Positions 28,052-37,078 are shown, numbered from the stretch's first letter. The stretch is 40,845 nt of DNA from Saccharofermentans sp. (GCA_016292155.1 JAEFBC010000136.1:1-40845); one strand, 5' to 3'. Notes: generated from the letters alone by a model not told the origin. Made by a program: numbers and translations.

Positions 28052-28978
28052 ATGGCAGATGTCGAGACTTTTCGAGGCGTAATAACCAAAGGCGTGGGCG
28101 GTGTTTACACCGTCCGCTTCGAAAACAACGGCAAAAACTGTTATGTCCAGTGCGCTGCAAGAGGCCAGTTCAGACTTAAAGGAATAAAGCCCGCCATTGG
28201 CGATAGGGTATCCATAATGCCGTCAGGCGATCCGGATATTCCTTATGTCATTACGGATATCTCTGAGCGCGTAAGCTTTATCGCAAGGCCCCCTGTGGCA
28301 AATCTGTCGGTAATGCTTCTTACATTCTCTGTGACGAACCCTGAGCCGGACCTTACACTGCTCGATAAGATGCTCCTTGTATGCTCGTTAAATGACATCA
28401 AGCCGGTCATAATATTCACTAAGAGCGACCTTAATGAAGATGACGGTGAGAGGCTTTGTTCAGTTTATACGAAGGCAGGTTATGAAGTTCTTCTATCTTC
28501 ACCTGATAAGCCACTTACCAAAAGTGATCTTAAGGATATAATAGGTGATGGAATTGCTGCCTTTGCAGGACCTTCGGGTGTCGGCAAGAGCACGCTCTGC
28601 AATTCTCTTTTAGGATATGACCTGATGGAGACAGGTGAAGTCAGCGCCAAGATCAAGCGCGGAAAGCATACGACAAGGCATGTTGAACTTCACGAGTTTA
28701 TAGACGGTTTTATCTGCGACACTCCAGGATTTACTTCTCTGTCATTAGAGGACCAGGGCGTCGATTACAGGGATGTGCTTTACGGATATCCTGAGATAAC
28801 TTCTATTGCGACAGGCTGCAGGTTCGATGACTGCTCACACAGGAAAGAAGACGGCTGCGTCGTAAGGAATGCCTTATCTGAAGGCCTGATAGATGAAGGC
28901 CGCTATGAACGATACAAGAGCTTTTACACGGAGCTTTACGATAATAGGAACAATTACAAGCATAGGAGAAAGCAATGA
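28052..28978 (+). CDS. rsgA: Ribosome small-subunit-dependent GTPase RsgA
   Basis: RsgA checks 30S maturation. The 308-residue protein has an N-terminal OB fold, a circularly permuted GTPase domain with G4 TKSD at 123-126 ahead of G1 GPSGVGKS at 173-180, G3 DTPGF, and a C-terminal zinc site with Cys256, Cys261, His263 and Cys269. The gene is 12 bp after prkC and overlaps rpe by 4 bp (ATGA). Confidence 0.96.
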   Translation: MADVETFRGVITKGVGGVYTVRFENNGKNCYVQCAARGQFRLKGIKPAIGDRVSIMPSGDPDIPYVITDISERVSFIARPPVANLSVMLLTFSVTNPEPDLTLLDKMLLVCSLNDIKPVIIFTKSDLNEDDGERLCSVYTKAGYEVLLSSPDKPLTKSDLKDIIGDGIAAFAGPSGVGKSTLCNSLLGYDLMETGEVSAKIKRGKHTTRHVELHEFIDGFICDTPGFTSLSLEDQGVDYRDVLYGYPEITSIATGCRFDDCSHRKEDGCVVRNALSEGLIDEGRYERYKSFYTELYDNRNNYKHRRKQ

Positions 28979-29637
28979 AAGATATTGAGATAGCACCGTC
29001 TATACTTGCTGCCGATTTCGGTTACCTGATGAGAGATATCAAGGCTGTTGAGAACAATGCCGAATATCTCCATATCGATGTTATGGACGGACACTACGTA
29101 AATAACATTTCTTTCGGTATTCCGGTCATCCAGTCGATCCGCAAGTATACGGACATGAAGTTCTATACGCATCTCATGATCACCAATCCCGAGAAGTATA
29201 TCAAGGCTTTCGCAGATGCAGGTTCCGACAATATCACATTCCACTTAGAGTGCACTGATGATGCCGATAAGCTTATTTCCGACATCAAGGCTCTTGGGTG
29301 TTCAGCAGGCATCTCGATCCATCCTGATACACCTGTCGAGAAGGTTTTTCCTTACATCGGCAAGGTCGACATCATCCTTATCATGACCGTTTATCCGGGC
29401 TTTGGCGGACAGGGATATCTGCCTTCTTCAAATGAGAGGATCGCCAAGCTCAGGAAAGCTATAGACGATCAGGGCGCAGATACGATTATTTCCGTTGATG
29501 GCGGCATCACGCTTTCCAATGTAAAGGAAGTCTACGATGCAGGTGCCAGATTATTTGTTGCAGGAAGCACTGTCTTTAATGCCGAAGATCCTGCCAAGGC
29601 GATTGAAGATCTCAAGTCATGCGCTACATTATCGTAA
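28975..29637 (+). CDS. rpe: Ribulose-phosphate 3-epimerase
   Basis: The TIM-barrel enzyme interconverts ribulose-5-phosphate and xylulose-5-phosphate in the pentose phosphate pathway. The 220 residues are of family length, with IAPSILAADF at the start, HIDVMDGHYV (metal ligands His33 and Asp35), MTVYPGFGGQ and SVDGGI (catalytic Asp175). It is coupled to rsgA by an ATGA overlap and overlaps thiN by 19 bp. Confidence 0.96.
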   Translation: MKDIEIAPSILAADFGYLMRDIKAVENNAEYLHIDVMDGHYVNNISFGIPVIQSIRKYTDMKFYTHLMITNPEKYIKAFADAGSDNITFHLECTDDADKLISDIKALGCSAGISIHPDTPVEKVFPYIGKVDIILIMTVYPGFGGQGYLPSSNERIAKLRKAIDDQGADTIISVDGGITLSNVKEVYDAGARLFVAGSTVFNAEDPAKAIEDLKSCATLS

Positions 29638-30290
29638 CGGGCGGGCCGCTGCCTGATGAAGCTTCTGAACTTATAAGGAGCCTTTCAGATCTAAAAGAAG
29701 AGAAGGTCATAATAGCCTGTGATTCAGGCTGTGATCATCTTGCGCGCCTGAATATTGTTCCTGATATCCTCATTGGCGATATGGATTCCATATCCGCGAA
29801 GGGTCTTAAGTTCGCTCAAAAGAATACTGTCTTTACTGAGCATTATCCTGTCGAGAAGGACTGGACAGACACTGAGATAGCTCTTAACAAGACTGAAAAA
29901 GGCGATAAGGTCACTCTCGTATGCCCGATATCAGCAAGGATCGACCATGTTATCGCAAATCTCGGTATAGCATTGAAGCTTAAATCCGAAGGACGGGATA
30001 TCGTTGTTACGGACGGCGTTACTTACTGCTATCCTTTGACAGGTGAAGATAAGGTGCAGATTGATGTAACTTCCTATGAAGGCAACGCTGCAGTATCCCT
30101 GATACCTTGGAACTTCGGCAAGAAAGTTAAGGGAGTAACGACAAAAGGCCTTTACTATCCGCTTACAGAAGCTGATCTTACGGCAGGTTCTTCTTTTTCT
30201 TTTTCGAACCATCCGAAAAAGTCCGCAAAAAAGATCTCAATTTCCATAAAATCCGGAATGCTCTTAATCGCAATTACGAAATCCGTGTAA
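29619..30290 (+). CDS. thiN: Thiamine pyrophosphokinase
   Basis: The enzyme transfers pyrophosphate from ATP to thiamine, making the cofactor TPP. The 223-residue protein shows the conserved acidic segments CDSGCDHL, ILIGDMDSIS and EKDWTDTEIAL in order, plus SARIDHVIANL, and a beta-rich C-terminal thiamine-binding part (GVTTKGLYYPL, FSFSNHPKK). It begins inside the end of rpe. It is the last gene of the block. Confidence 0.92.
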   Translation: MRYIIVTGGPLPDEASELIRSLSDLKEEKVIIACDSGCDHLARLNIVPDILIGDMDSISAKGLKFAQKNTVFTEHYPVEKDWTDTEIALNKTEKGDKVTLVCPISARIDHVIANLGIALKLKSEGRDIVVTDGVTYCYPLTGEDKVQIDVTSYEGNAAVSLIPWNFGKKVKGVTTKGLYYPLTEADLTAGSSFSFSNHPKKSAKKISISIKSGMLLIAITKSV

Positions 30291-30347
30291 CGCAGTCAGA
30301 TAAAGGCTTTCAGGCCAATCGGGCTATCGCAAATGTGATTTTTAGGT

Positions 30348-30399
30348 GCCAAAATTGAGACTTTTGGCTATTGAATGAGACTGGAAAACCTACTACACT
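30348..30399 (+). promoter_or_regulatory. Inverted repeat and promoter of the surface-protein/sortase module
   Basis: GCCAAAA (30348-30354), TTGAGAC spacer and TTTTGGC (30362-30368) form a perfect 7-bp inverted repeat. Two bases later comes a promoter: TTGAAT (30371-30376), 17-bp spacer, TACACT (30394-30399). The start point would be near 30406. The repeat is placed where an activator or repressor could contact polymerase. Confidence 0.6.
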
Positions 30400-30416
30400 T
30401 AAACTGCAAATGAATG

Positions 30417-30447
30417 AACGCATCCTTTTTAAGGGGTGCGTTTTTTT
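30417..30447 (+). terminator. Terminator or attenuator in the leader of the DUF5688-like gene
   Basis: AACGCATCC (30417-30425) pairs with GGGTGCGTT (30434-30442) through 9 bp including one T-G pair, followed by a run of T to 30447. It lies 127 bp after thiN, and only about 11 nt past the predicted start point of the downstream promoter. It could end the thiN transcript, or attenuate the surface-protein operon, or both. Confidence 0.75.
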
Positions 30448-30478
30448 ATGGCTAAATTTTCATACGGAGGAACAGAAC

Positions 30479-31441
30479 ATGATGGATTACGAGAGTTTCA
30501 AGAAGAGAGTTATGAGAGAGTTTTTGGATTACATGCCTGAGAAATATCAGGACTGTGAATTAGAGCTCCGAAAAGTCCCCAAGGTTAATACCTGCCTTAC
30601 CGGCGTGGTCATTAAGCCTAAGGGAAAGACCAGATCCTACTGCAGTCCGACATTCTATATGGAAAGAATGTACGATCAGTACCTTGACTGCAATTCTTTC
30701 GAGAAGGTCATGGCAAATCAGGCAATCTACCTGGAAGAGTCCCTCAAGTACATGCCTGAAGACGTTATGAAACTTGATTTTGCAGCGATGAAGGAGAAGA
30801 TCGTCTTCCAGATCGTAAACACCAAGGAGAATCAGGAGATGATAAGCCTTTGCCCGCACAGGGATTTCATGGATCTGTCGATCGTTTACAGAGTGATCGT
30901 AAATGTCGATGAGCATGGTGTCTCCGGATTCCTCATCACTCATGACATTGCCAACGTCGAAGACCTTACTGAGGCTCTTTTATACAGCCTTGCCAAGAAG
31001 AATACGAAGAAGATATTCCCGTTTAAGAGCGAGAGGATTGAAGAGACCATGAGCCGCATGATGAGACGCTGGGGCGCGACGGATAAGGATGTCGAGAATT
31101 CTTTTGCAGGCATGGACGATGTTCCCCAGAAGGAAAGAGTTTATGTGATAAGCAATGAATATGAATTCTTCGGTGCTAATGCGCTTCTTTATAAGGACGT
31201 GATCAAGAGGGTGGTAAAGAACATCGGAACCGACTGTTATATCCTGCCTTCATCAGTTCATGACCTTGTCGTCTTATCGACCGAGACATTTTCAGAGAGT
31301 TCAAAGCTGATAAGCCTTGTCAGGGAGACAAATAGTGAGCACGTAAGAACATCCGACAGATTGTCTGACAGCATCTACAAATACAACATCGGGGACGGAT
31401 CTATCGAGCGTGTTGAAGACCAGGTGGAGGAAGCATCGTGA
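30479..31441 (+). CDS. DUF5688-like protein of unknown function
   Basis: The 320-residue soluble protein has no signal peptide or membrane helix. The pattern YVISNEYEFFGANALLYKDV followed by CYILPSSVHDLVVL is that of DUF5688, common in Clostridia, often on mobile elements; its biochemical role is unknown. ATG 30479 (or the next codon, also ATG) follows CGGAGGA. An upstream extension to 30371 would run through the hairpin and is rejected. Its stop overlaps the GTG start of the surface protein by 4 bp, so the two are translated together. Confidence 0.78.
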   Translation: MMDYESFKKRVMREFLDYMPEKYQDCELELRKVPKVNTCLTGVVIKPKGKTRSYCSPTFYMERMYDQYLDCNSFEKVMANQAIYLEESLKYMPEDVMKLDFAAMKEKIVFQIVNTKENQEMISLCPHRDFMDLSIVYRVIVNVDEHGVSGFLITHDIANVEDLTEALLYSLAKKNTKKIFPFKSERIEETMSRMMRRWGATDKDVENSFAGMDDVPQKERVYVISNEYEFFGANALLYKDVIKRVVKNIGTDCYILPSSVHDLVVLSTETFSESSKLISLVRETNSEHVRTSDRLSDSIYKYNIGDGSIERVEDQVEEAS

Positions 31442-34400
31442 GATATAAACGGCATAATAAAATCAGATCCAGGATAATATCCGGTCTGTTAACGGCAGCT
31501 GTTGCGATATGCACGTTGCCGTTTTTTATTGGAAAAACCGTCAATGCCGCTGTAATAAGTTCAAATGCACTGGTAACCGAGAAAAACACAAAAGCTGCCG
31601 GATATAAGAGCGAGAAGGCTTTCAGAGATGCTATCCTTGCTGCATGCAAGAAGATGGACGGTGTCAAATACCAGTGGGGCGGTGGCGGCTGGAACGGCAT
31701 TGACTGCGCGGGATCTGTTAGCCTTGCATACAGTGTCGCTCTTAAGACGGCAAAGATAACCGGAACATCCGGTTCATACGGCAAGAAGACATTGTCTTAT
31801 TCAGGCGGCGGAACACCTGATAAGTATGGCTTTGAAAGGCCGGGATTTGCCGGGATCAAGTCGAGCTTTACCAATGGCATCCTTAAGACAAGGAGCATCA
31901 AGCCGGCCGAAAACCGTTTTTCGAATTTTGAGACAAACGGGACGAAGGGCATTCAGAACGATGAGTGGATCAACATCATCAACAAATACGGCTTTAAACC
32001 CGGCGACATGATCTTATGGTGGAATGACAATAACGATAAGACAAATGCCCAGCACATAACGATCTACGCCGGAATCGAGAATGGCACTGCAATGCACTGG
32101 ACAGCGAGTTCCACATCAGGATATTTTCTCAAGAAGTCTCTTGCGAGCAGTTCATCGGAATCCGGCAAAGGAAGCTTTACCGGATTTATGGGGCTTAAGG
32201 CTACGGGATTAGTTGATGTTGCTTATGTTGGCTTTACTTTGGATAAAAGAGATCCTTCTGGCATCAACTACACAGGAGCGATCTTTTCTGTCTTTAGTGA
32301 TCCTGATCTGAATGCTCTGATAGGCGAACTGCGTGATGAAGACGGGAACGGCATCTATACGGATTACTTTGCGCTGAATAATTCTGTTTACACCAGGCAG
32401 AAGTTCAAGCTGACTGAATCAGACGGCCTGTCAGGAAACTATGAGAATACTGTCTACATACAAGAGACTACGGCGCCTGACGGAGTGATACTTCCTGACG
32501 GCACAAAGCACAGCCTCAAAGATCAGGAAGGTAATCTTCCTGATGTATACAGATTCATCGATACGGCCGGATATGCCGTTCACATAAAGCTCACAGGGAC
32601 TGACGGATCCAAAGGAAAGCTTGAGTATTCCGTTGAAAAGATTGGCGGAAGCGTGATGTATCAGACGGTAAAGAACGATTACTCATATGCATCAGGATCT
32701 GATGTGGTGCTTATAACAAATATGGAGACTGAAGATTCCACAGCCGGAAGAGGCAAAGGCTCAGGACTTTTTACGGAAGGCAGCAGTATATCCCTCGAGA
32801 AGATAACGACGACTGCTTTCGATATCAGATCAACGGTATTTACCGTTACCGAAGGTGAGAAGCCCGTAGCCACATACAAGTTCTCTGATGGCTCATGGAA
32901 TTGGTACGACGCATTTGGCAATAAGTGGACATTAGATGCGTTTCCCATCAAGTACAGCACCGAATATGTTGTGACTGAAGAATTCGAAAAGGACGAAGCA
33001 TTCAAGTGCATCGACGGAAACACTATTGATTTTGAGTATACCAACGATTCAGGCTGGACGAAGATCAGTGATACGGCATATCAGTATAAGTTCAAGACAG
33101 AAGGTATTGATTCGAAGAAGACCTATTCCTTTAAGTGTGAGAACAATAAGCTGTCCGGCGAATTTTCTGCAGATAAGGATGTAACTGATAAAGACGATAC
33201 TAAGGACGGATTTGTTTTCGAGCTTTGGAATAAAGACATGACAGTAAAACTAGCGGAAGGAGTGTCAGTTAAAGATGGAAAGATTGTATGGAAAACAGCG
33301 GGCGGAAGTGACCTTGAACATTTTGATGTTCCAGCCGGAGATTATGTACTTGCAGAAATATACCCTGATAAGGGGTATTCAGGAACTTCGTTTCCGTTCA
33401 CGTATAAGATCCCGGAAGGCTTCGAGAATATTCCGGATGAGAAATGGATCAAAAGGATAACTATAGGCACCGGGAAAACAGCAGAGTCCGTTATCAATGA
33501 CAGAACTGAAGGAAAGATAAAGGTAACTAAGACTTCCGAGGATAAAAAGGTAGGTAATGTCGAGTTCAGCCTCTTTTATGGCGGCAAGGGCAATGAGCCC
33601 TCGTGGCAGAAGGAGGAAATGACAAAGGGAAAGACCGATTCTCTTGGAATAGTCTATTTTTCCAATCTTCCGACAGGATGGTACCGTATCGATGAGAAAG
33701 TTGAGCCGGCCTATAAAGCGGTCTGGGATGACGGCACGGCCAGAAGATCAAGGATCATAAAGATCAACGAAGAAGACGATGACAAGGTTACTGAAGTAAG
33801 TGTAGTAAACAAACTGGATATCAATCCGGATATAACCACAACTCTAACGGATACCGGTGATTCCCACGATGTTAACTGCGGAAAGAGCATTGAACTTAAA
33901 GATAAGGTCCATTTCGAGAATCTTACGGCAGGCTATGAATACAAGATCAAAGGAAGCCTTGTTGACCGCATGAGCGGGGAAGTCCTTAAGGATAAAGACG
34001 GCAGGGATTACACGTCTGAAGTCTCGTTCAAAGCGGACAGTTCGCTTGGGACCATAAGCAAGGACAGTCAGGGAAGAGACATGGTATCAGGTGATGTGTA
34101 TGTAAAGTTTACTGTAGATACGAGTTATCTTTACAGCCTGGCGTTCGGAAACGGTGCCAGATCCCTTGCAATCGTATGCGTTGAGGAACTGTACTTCAGG
34201 GATATCCTGATCTCTGAGCATAAAGATCTTGATGATGTTGACCAGACGATCACCGTGGAGCCGAAGTTATCCTCAACCGCTTCGGACAGCAAAACCAACA
34301 CAGGTGTTCTGACACTGTCTGATACTGTCGGCATAAACGATAAAGTCAGCTTCGAAGGACTTAATCCGGGAGACCGTTTTATCGTTACAGGCACCCTGAT

Positions 34401-35175
34401 GGATAAACTTACGGGTGAGCCCTATGTGGATATTGAAGGAAATACTTATTCAAAAGAAGTTTCTTTTGTTCCTGAAGCATCCGAAGGCTTCTTGACCGTA
34501 AGCTTCGAAGATGTGAAGGTGCCGTTGGATTCCGGCGGGCTGGTTGTGTTTGAAGTCCTTAAGATAGACGGCATCGATGTGCCTGTCGCAGCGCATGAGG
34601 ATATCGGAGATGAGGGTCAGACTTTAAGAAGACCTTCATGCAAGACTGTTGCGGCTACCATTAAGGGAGATAAGACATTCCTTAGTAATTCAACAGTCAC
34701 GATAGTTGACCATGTGAGCTATTCGGATCTTGAAGCAGGACACTCCTACTATGCAAAGGCAACGCTTAAACTGACTGACGGTACGGAAGTTACCAACAAG
34801 GGAAACGAAGTGGTATCGCTTCAGCAGTTTGAGCCCGAAGCACCTTCGGGAGTTGTGGATGTCACCATTAAGTTCAAGGCATCTGACCTTAAAGCGGGTG
34901 ACACGGTCGTTGTCATAGAGAATATCTACGACATGTCTACCGATGAAGAGATAACGCAGGGAATTCAGAATGAAGATGTCAGGGTTATAGCTCACGAGGA
35001 TCTTAATAACAAGGACCAGAGCCTTGCCGTAACAGATCTCCCTATATCTGGTGAGCTATTAAGGGGCGAAACAGTCTGGGGCTTTGTGGTTTTCTTCATA
35101 TCGACAGGTGCCGGTGCGGCGGTGATCACATCTGAAGTCAAAAGGAAAAGGCTCAGAAGGACAAGAAGATGGTAA
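31438..35175 (+). CDS. Large surface protein: NlpC/P60-like domain, SpaA-like repeats, T-Q ester-bond repeats, LPISG anchor
   Basis: The 1245-residue protein begins at GTG 31438 (GGAGGA upstream). A signal peptide (cleavage near Ala37) precedes an NlpC/P60-like cysteine peptidase domain with Cys90 in GIDCAGSVSLAY and His206 in AQHITIYAG. Then come several SpaA/Cna-B-like beta domains (about 265-800; for example DVPAGDYVLAEIYPDKGYSG). Next are three repeats ending in HKDLDDVDQT (928), HEDIGDEGQT (1053) and HEDLNNKDQS (1186), the hallmark of T-Q ester-bond (VaFE) domains that crosslink themselves. The C-terminus has LPISG at 1201-1205, a hydrophobic helix (about 1212-1232) and a basic tail, a variant sortase signal. 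I infer a wall-anchored stalk carrying a peptidase or amidase at its tip. The sortase gene overlaps its end. Confidence 0.85.
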   Translation: MRYKRHNKIRSRIISGLLTAAVAICTLPFFIGKTVNAAVISSNALVTEKNTKAAGYKSEKAFRDAILAACKKMDGVKYQWGGGGWNGIDCAGSVSLAYSVALKTAKITGTSGSYGKKTLSYSGGGTPDKYGFERPGFAGIKSSFTNGILKTRSIKPAENRFSNFETNGTKGIQNDEWINIINKYGFKPGDMILWWNDNNDKTNAQHITIYAGIENGTAMHWTASSTSGYFLKKSLASSSSESGKGSFTGFMGLKATGLVDVAYVGFTLDKRDPSGINYTGAIFSVFSDPDLNALIGELRDEDGNGIYTDYFALNNSVYTRQKFKLTESDGLSGNYENTVYIQETTAPDGVILPDGTKHSLKDQEGNLPDVYRFIDTAGYAVHIKLTGTDGSKGKLEYSVEKIGGSVMYQTVKNDYSYASGSDVVLITNMETEDSTAGRGKGSGLFTEGSSISLEKITTTAFDIRSTVFTVTEGEKPVATYKFSDGSWNWYDAFGNKWTLDAFPIKYSTEYVVTEEFEKDEAFKCIDGNTIDFEYTNDSGWTKISDTAYQYKFKTEGIDSKKTYSFKCENNKLSGEFSADKDVTDKDDTKDGFVFELWNKDMTVKLAEGVSVKDGKIVWKTAGGSDLEHFDVPAGDYVLAEIYPDKGYSGTSFPFTYKIPEGFENIPDEKWIKRITIGTGKTAESVINDRTEGKIKVTKTSEDKKVGNVEFSLFYGGKGNEPSWQKEEMTKGKTDSLGIVYFSNLPTGWYRIDEKVEPAYKAVWDDGTARRSRIIKINEEDDDKVTEVSVVNKLDINPDITTTLTDTGDSHDVNCGKSIELKDKVHFENLTAGYEYKIKGSLVDRMSGEVLKDKDGRDYTSEVSFKADSSLGTISKDSQGRDMVSGDVYVKFTVDTSYLYSLAFGNGARSLAIVCVEELYFRDILISEHKDLDDVDQTITVEPKLSSTASDSKTNTGVLTLSDTVGINDKVSFEGLNPGDRFIVTGTLMDKLTGEPYVDIEGNTYSKEVSFVPEASEGFLTVSFEDVKVPLDSGGLVVFEVLKIDGIDVPVAAHEDIGDEGQTLRRPSCKTVAATIKGDKTFLSNSTVTIVDHVSYSDLEAGHSYYAKATLKLTDGTEVTNKGNEVVSLQQFEPEAPSGVVDVTIKFKASDLKAGDTVVVIENIYDMSTDEEITQGIQNEDVRVIAHEDLNNKDQSLAVTDLPISGELLRGETVWGFVVFFISTGAGAAVITSEVKRKRLRRTRRW

Positions 35176-35852
35176 GAAGGTTTTACAAAAGCATTCTGAT
35201 AACGGCAATTGCTGTCTTTTCCGTAACAGGTCTTCTGACAGGTCTTAAGGAATATACCAAGTCATTTATAAGAGAGTCGGTAAAAGAAGAGATTCTGGAG
35301 AAGAAAGATGCCGGAGATCTGGTTTTCGAGGTGCCGGCAGGAGATTATCTGTCAGTAGAAGGCGAAGAAGGAGAACCGGAGACTGATATCCTTGACAACT
35401 GGATTGGGATCACAGGCTATGTGTCAGGTAATGACCGTGCCTGCGAATCCCTGCATCTGGCTGGAATAATTGAGATCGGAGCGCTCGGGATCGAAGAACC
35501 CATCTGGGAAGAAAATACCTCGCTGGCCATGAGGTATGGGGTGATTCTGATGAAGAACACCGCCAGACTGGAAGAAACCGGCAATGCGGTGATCGTAGGA
35601 CACAGGAATACGGTTACGCATACAGTTTTCGACAAGCTTACCAGCATAAAGAAAGACGATGAAGTTGTGATAACCACGCCCGACGGCCTTATGCATAATT
35701 ATAGGGTGAACGGTACGTACTACTGTTCACCCTATGATCTTCAAAACTATGTAGGCACTTCAAGCGAATATCCTGTGATGATCACTCTTGTTACCTGTGC
35801 GAGGGAAAAAGGGAACAGCTGGCGCTTTATCGTAACCCTTGTTCCTGATTAA
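35169..35852 (+). CDS. Sortase, probably dedicated to the adjacent surface protein
   Basis: Sortases cleave LPxTG-like signals and attach proteins to the wall or polymerise pili. The 227-residue protein has an N-terminal membrane anchor (about 8-26), a linker, and a sortase domain with His145 in VGHRNT, Cys210 in LVTCAREKG and Arg219 in SWRFIV: the complete triad. The TLVTC context resembles class A/D-like enzymes; I cannot fix the class by eye. ATG 35169 overlaps the surface-protein stop. The gene ends 3 bp from the convergent aminotransferase. Confidence 0.88.
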   Translation: MVRRFYKSILITAIAVFSVTGLLTGLKEYTKSFIRESVKEEILEKKDAGDLVFEVPAGDYLSVEGEEGEPETDILDNWIGITGYVSGNDRACESLHLAGIIEIGALGIEEPIWEENTSLAMRYGVILMKNTARLEETGNAVIVGHRNTVTHTVFDKLTSIKKDDEVVITTPDGLMHNYRVNGTYYCSPYDLQNYVGTSSEYPVMITLVTCAREKGNSWRFIVTLVPD

Positions 35853-35855
35853 GCA

Positions 35856-37046
35856 TCAGAGCTCAGCTCTGTGACTTAAGCCCAATTCCTCTGCTACTGC
35901 GAAGAAAGCCTTTCTGGAATTCCTGATAGAGACTTCGGAAACGCAGAAAGCGAGACGGCAGTAACCGGGACGTGCGAAGCTGGAACCCTTAACGAGAAGG
36001 AGATTCTTCTTAGCGCAGATGGCTGCGAACTCTTCATCAGTTAATCCCTTGGGAGTGTTCATGAAGATGTAGAGCGCACCGTTAGGTTTAACAGCATCAA
36101 AGCCTGCGTCAACGATGTTGGAGTAAAGAAGGTTTCTTCTGTTCTCGTAGTTGGCAACATCGACCTTGGCGTAGATAGCCTTCTCGATAACCTTCTGCCA
36201 GATAGCGGGAGCGTTAACGCTTCCAAGTGTTCTGTTGGAAAGAACGATCGCACCTGTGAGTTCAGCGAAGTCAGCGCACTTGGGGGAGACTAATGTGTAA
36301 CCGATTCTCTCGCCGGGAAGTGACAAAGACTTGCTCCAAGAGAAGCAGATGATGAGGTTGTCGATATACTTAAGAGCGCAGGGAACTTCTGCTCCGTCGT
36401 AAGCCAGGTCGATATAAGGCTCGTCAGAGATCACATAGATAGTGTGATCCTGCTTCTTGAGCATGTCGTTGAGTTCAATAAGGAGCTCAGCGGGATATAC
36501 AACGCCGGACGGGTTGTTAGGTGAGTTTACGATGATAGCCTTTGTCTTTGCTGTGATTGCCTTCTCGATATCAGAGATGATGGGCATGAACTTATCGTCA
36601 GTCTGAACGATGACTACCTTACCGTTGTGGTTGGCAACATATCCGTTGTATTCCATGAAATAGGGAGCAAGAAGGATTACTTCGTCATCGGCATCAAGGA
36701 TTGAGTGAAGGACGTCGTTCATTGCGGAAGCAGCGCCGACTGTCATGCAGACTGCGTCAGGGCCGATCTCCATTCCGGCTTCCTTGCCGCGCTTTTCTGC
36801 AACGATCTGCCTTGTGGAAGGATATCCGGCGTTAGGCATATATCCGTGCATGCCAGGTGTGGGATTGTTTGCAAGATCCTTGAGAGCATCGAAAACTTCC
36901 TTCGGAGGCTCTAAGTCGGGGTTGCCGATAGAGAAGTCATAGACATTTTCAGCACCATAGATAGCCTTAAGTCTGCCGCCTTCTTCGAACATCTTGCGGA
37001 TCTCGGAGCCGCCCTTAAGAGCTTCAGCCATTTTCTTGGAAATCAT
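35856..37046 (-). CDS. PLP-dependent class I aminotransferase (aspartate aminotransferase-like)
   Basis: The 396-residue fold-type I enzyme has the usual features: IGNPDLEPP at 40-48, GYPSTRQIVAEKRG, NSPNNPSG at 174-181, DEPYIDLAYD with Asp208, and SWSKSLSLPGERIGY with PLP-binding Lys239. Substrate preference among aspartate, alanine or aromatic amino acids cannot be told. The ribosome site AGAGG precedes the ATG at 37044-37046. It is a different family from the aspartate aminotransferase at 39532. Confidence 0.9.
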   Translation of the reverse strand: MISKKMAEALKGGSEIRKMFEEGGRLKAIYGAENVYDFSIGNPDLEPPKEVFDALKDLANNPTPGMHGYMPNAGYPSTRQIVAEKRGKEAGMEIGPDAVCMTVGAASAMNDVLHSILDADDEVILLAPYFMEYNGYVANHNGKVVIVQTDDKFMPIISDIEKAITAKTKAIIVNSPNNPSGVVYPAELLIELNDMLKKQDHTIYVISDEPYIDLAYDGAEVPCALKYIDNLIICFSWSKSLSLPGERIGYTLVSPKCADFAELTGAIVLSNRTLGSVNAPAIWQKVIEKAIYAKVDVANYENRRNLLYSNIVDAGFDAVKPNGALYIFMNTPKGLTDEEFAAICAKKNLLLVKGSSFARPGYCRLAFCVSEVSIRNSRKAFFAVAEELGLSHRAEL

Positions 37047-37078
37047 AGTAATACCTCTTATAAATAAAAATTAGCAAT

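Noticed and set aside
30371-30478. 36-codon N-terminal extension of the DUF5688-like gene
   Set aside because: It would cover the promoter -35/-10 and the terminator hairpin and has no ribosome site; ATG 30479 has CGGAGGA.
31438-35175. Frameshift or pseudogene in the large surface protein
   Set aside because: The reading frame is open for 1245 codons from signal peptide to basic tail, with ordered domains throughout.
30291-35855. Integrated phage or conjugative element carrying the sortase module
   Set aside because: No integrase, relaxase, attachment-site repeat or flanking tRNA gene is visible; acquisition remains only a possibility.
35857-35871. Palindrome CAGAGC-TCA-GCTCTG at the convergent sortase/aminotransferase junction as a bidirectional terminator
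   Set aside because: The stem is only 6 bp, lies in the aminotransferase coding end, and lacks a T-run on either strand.
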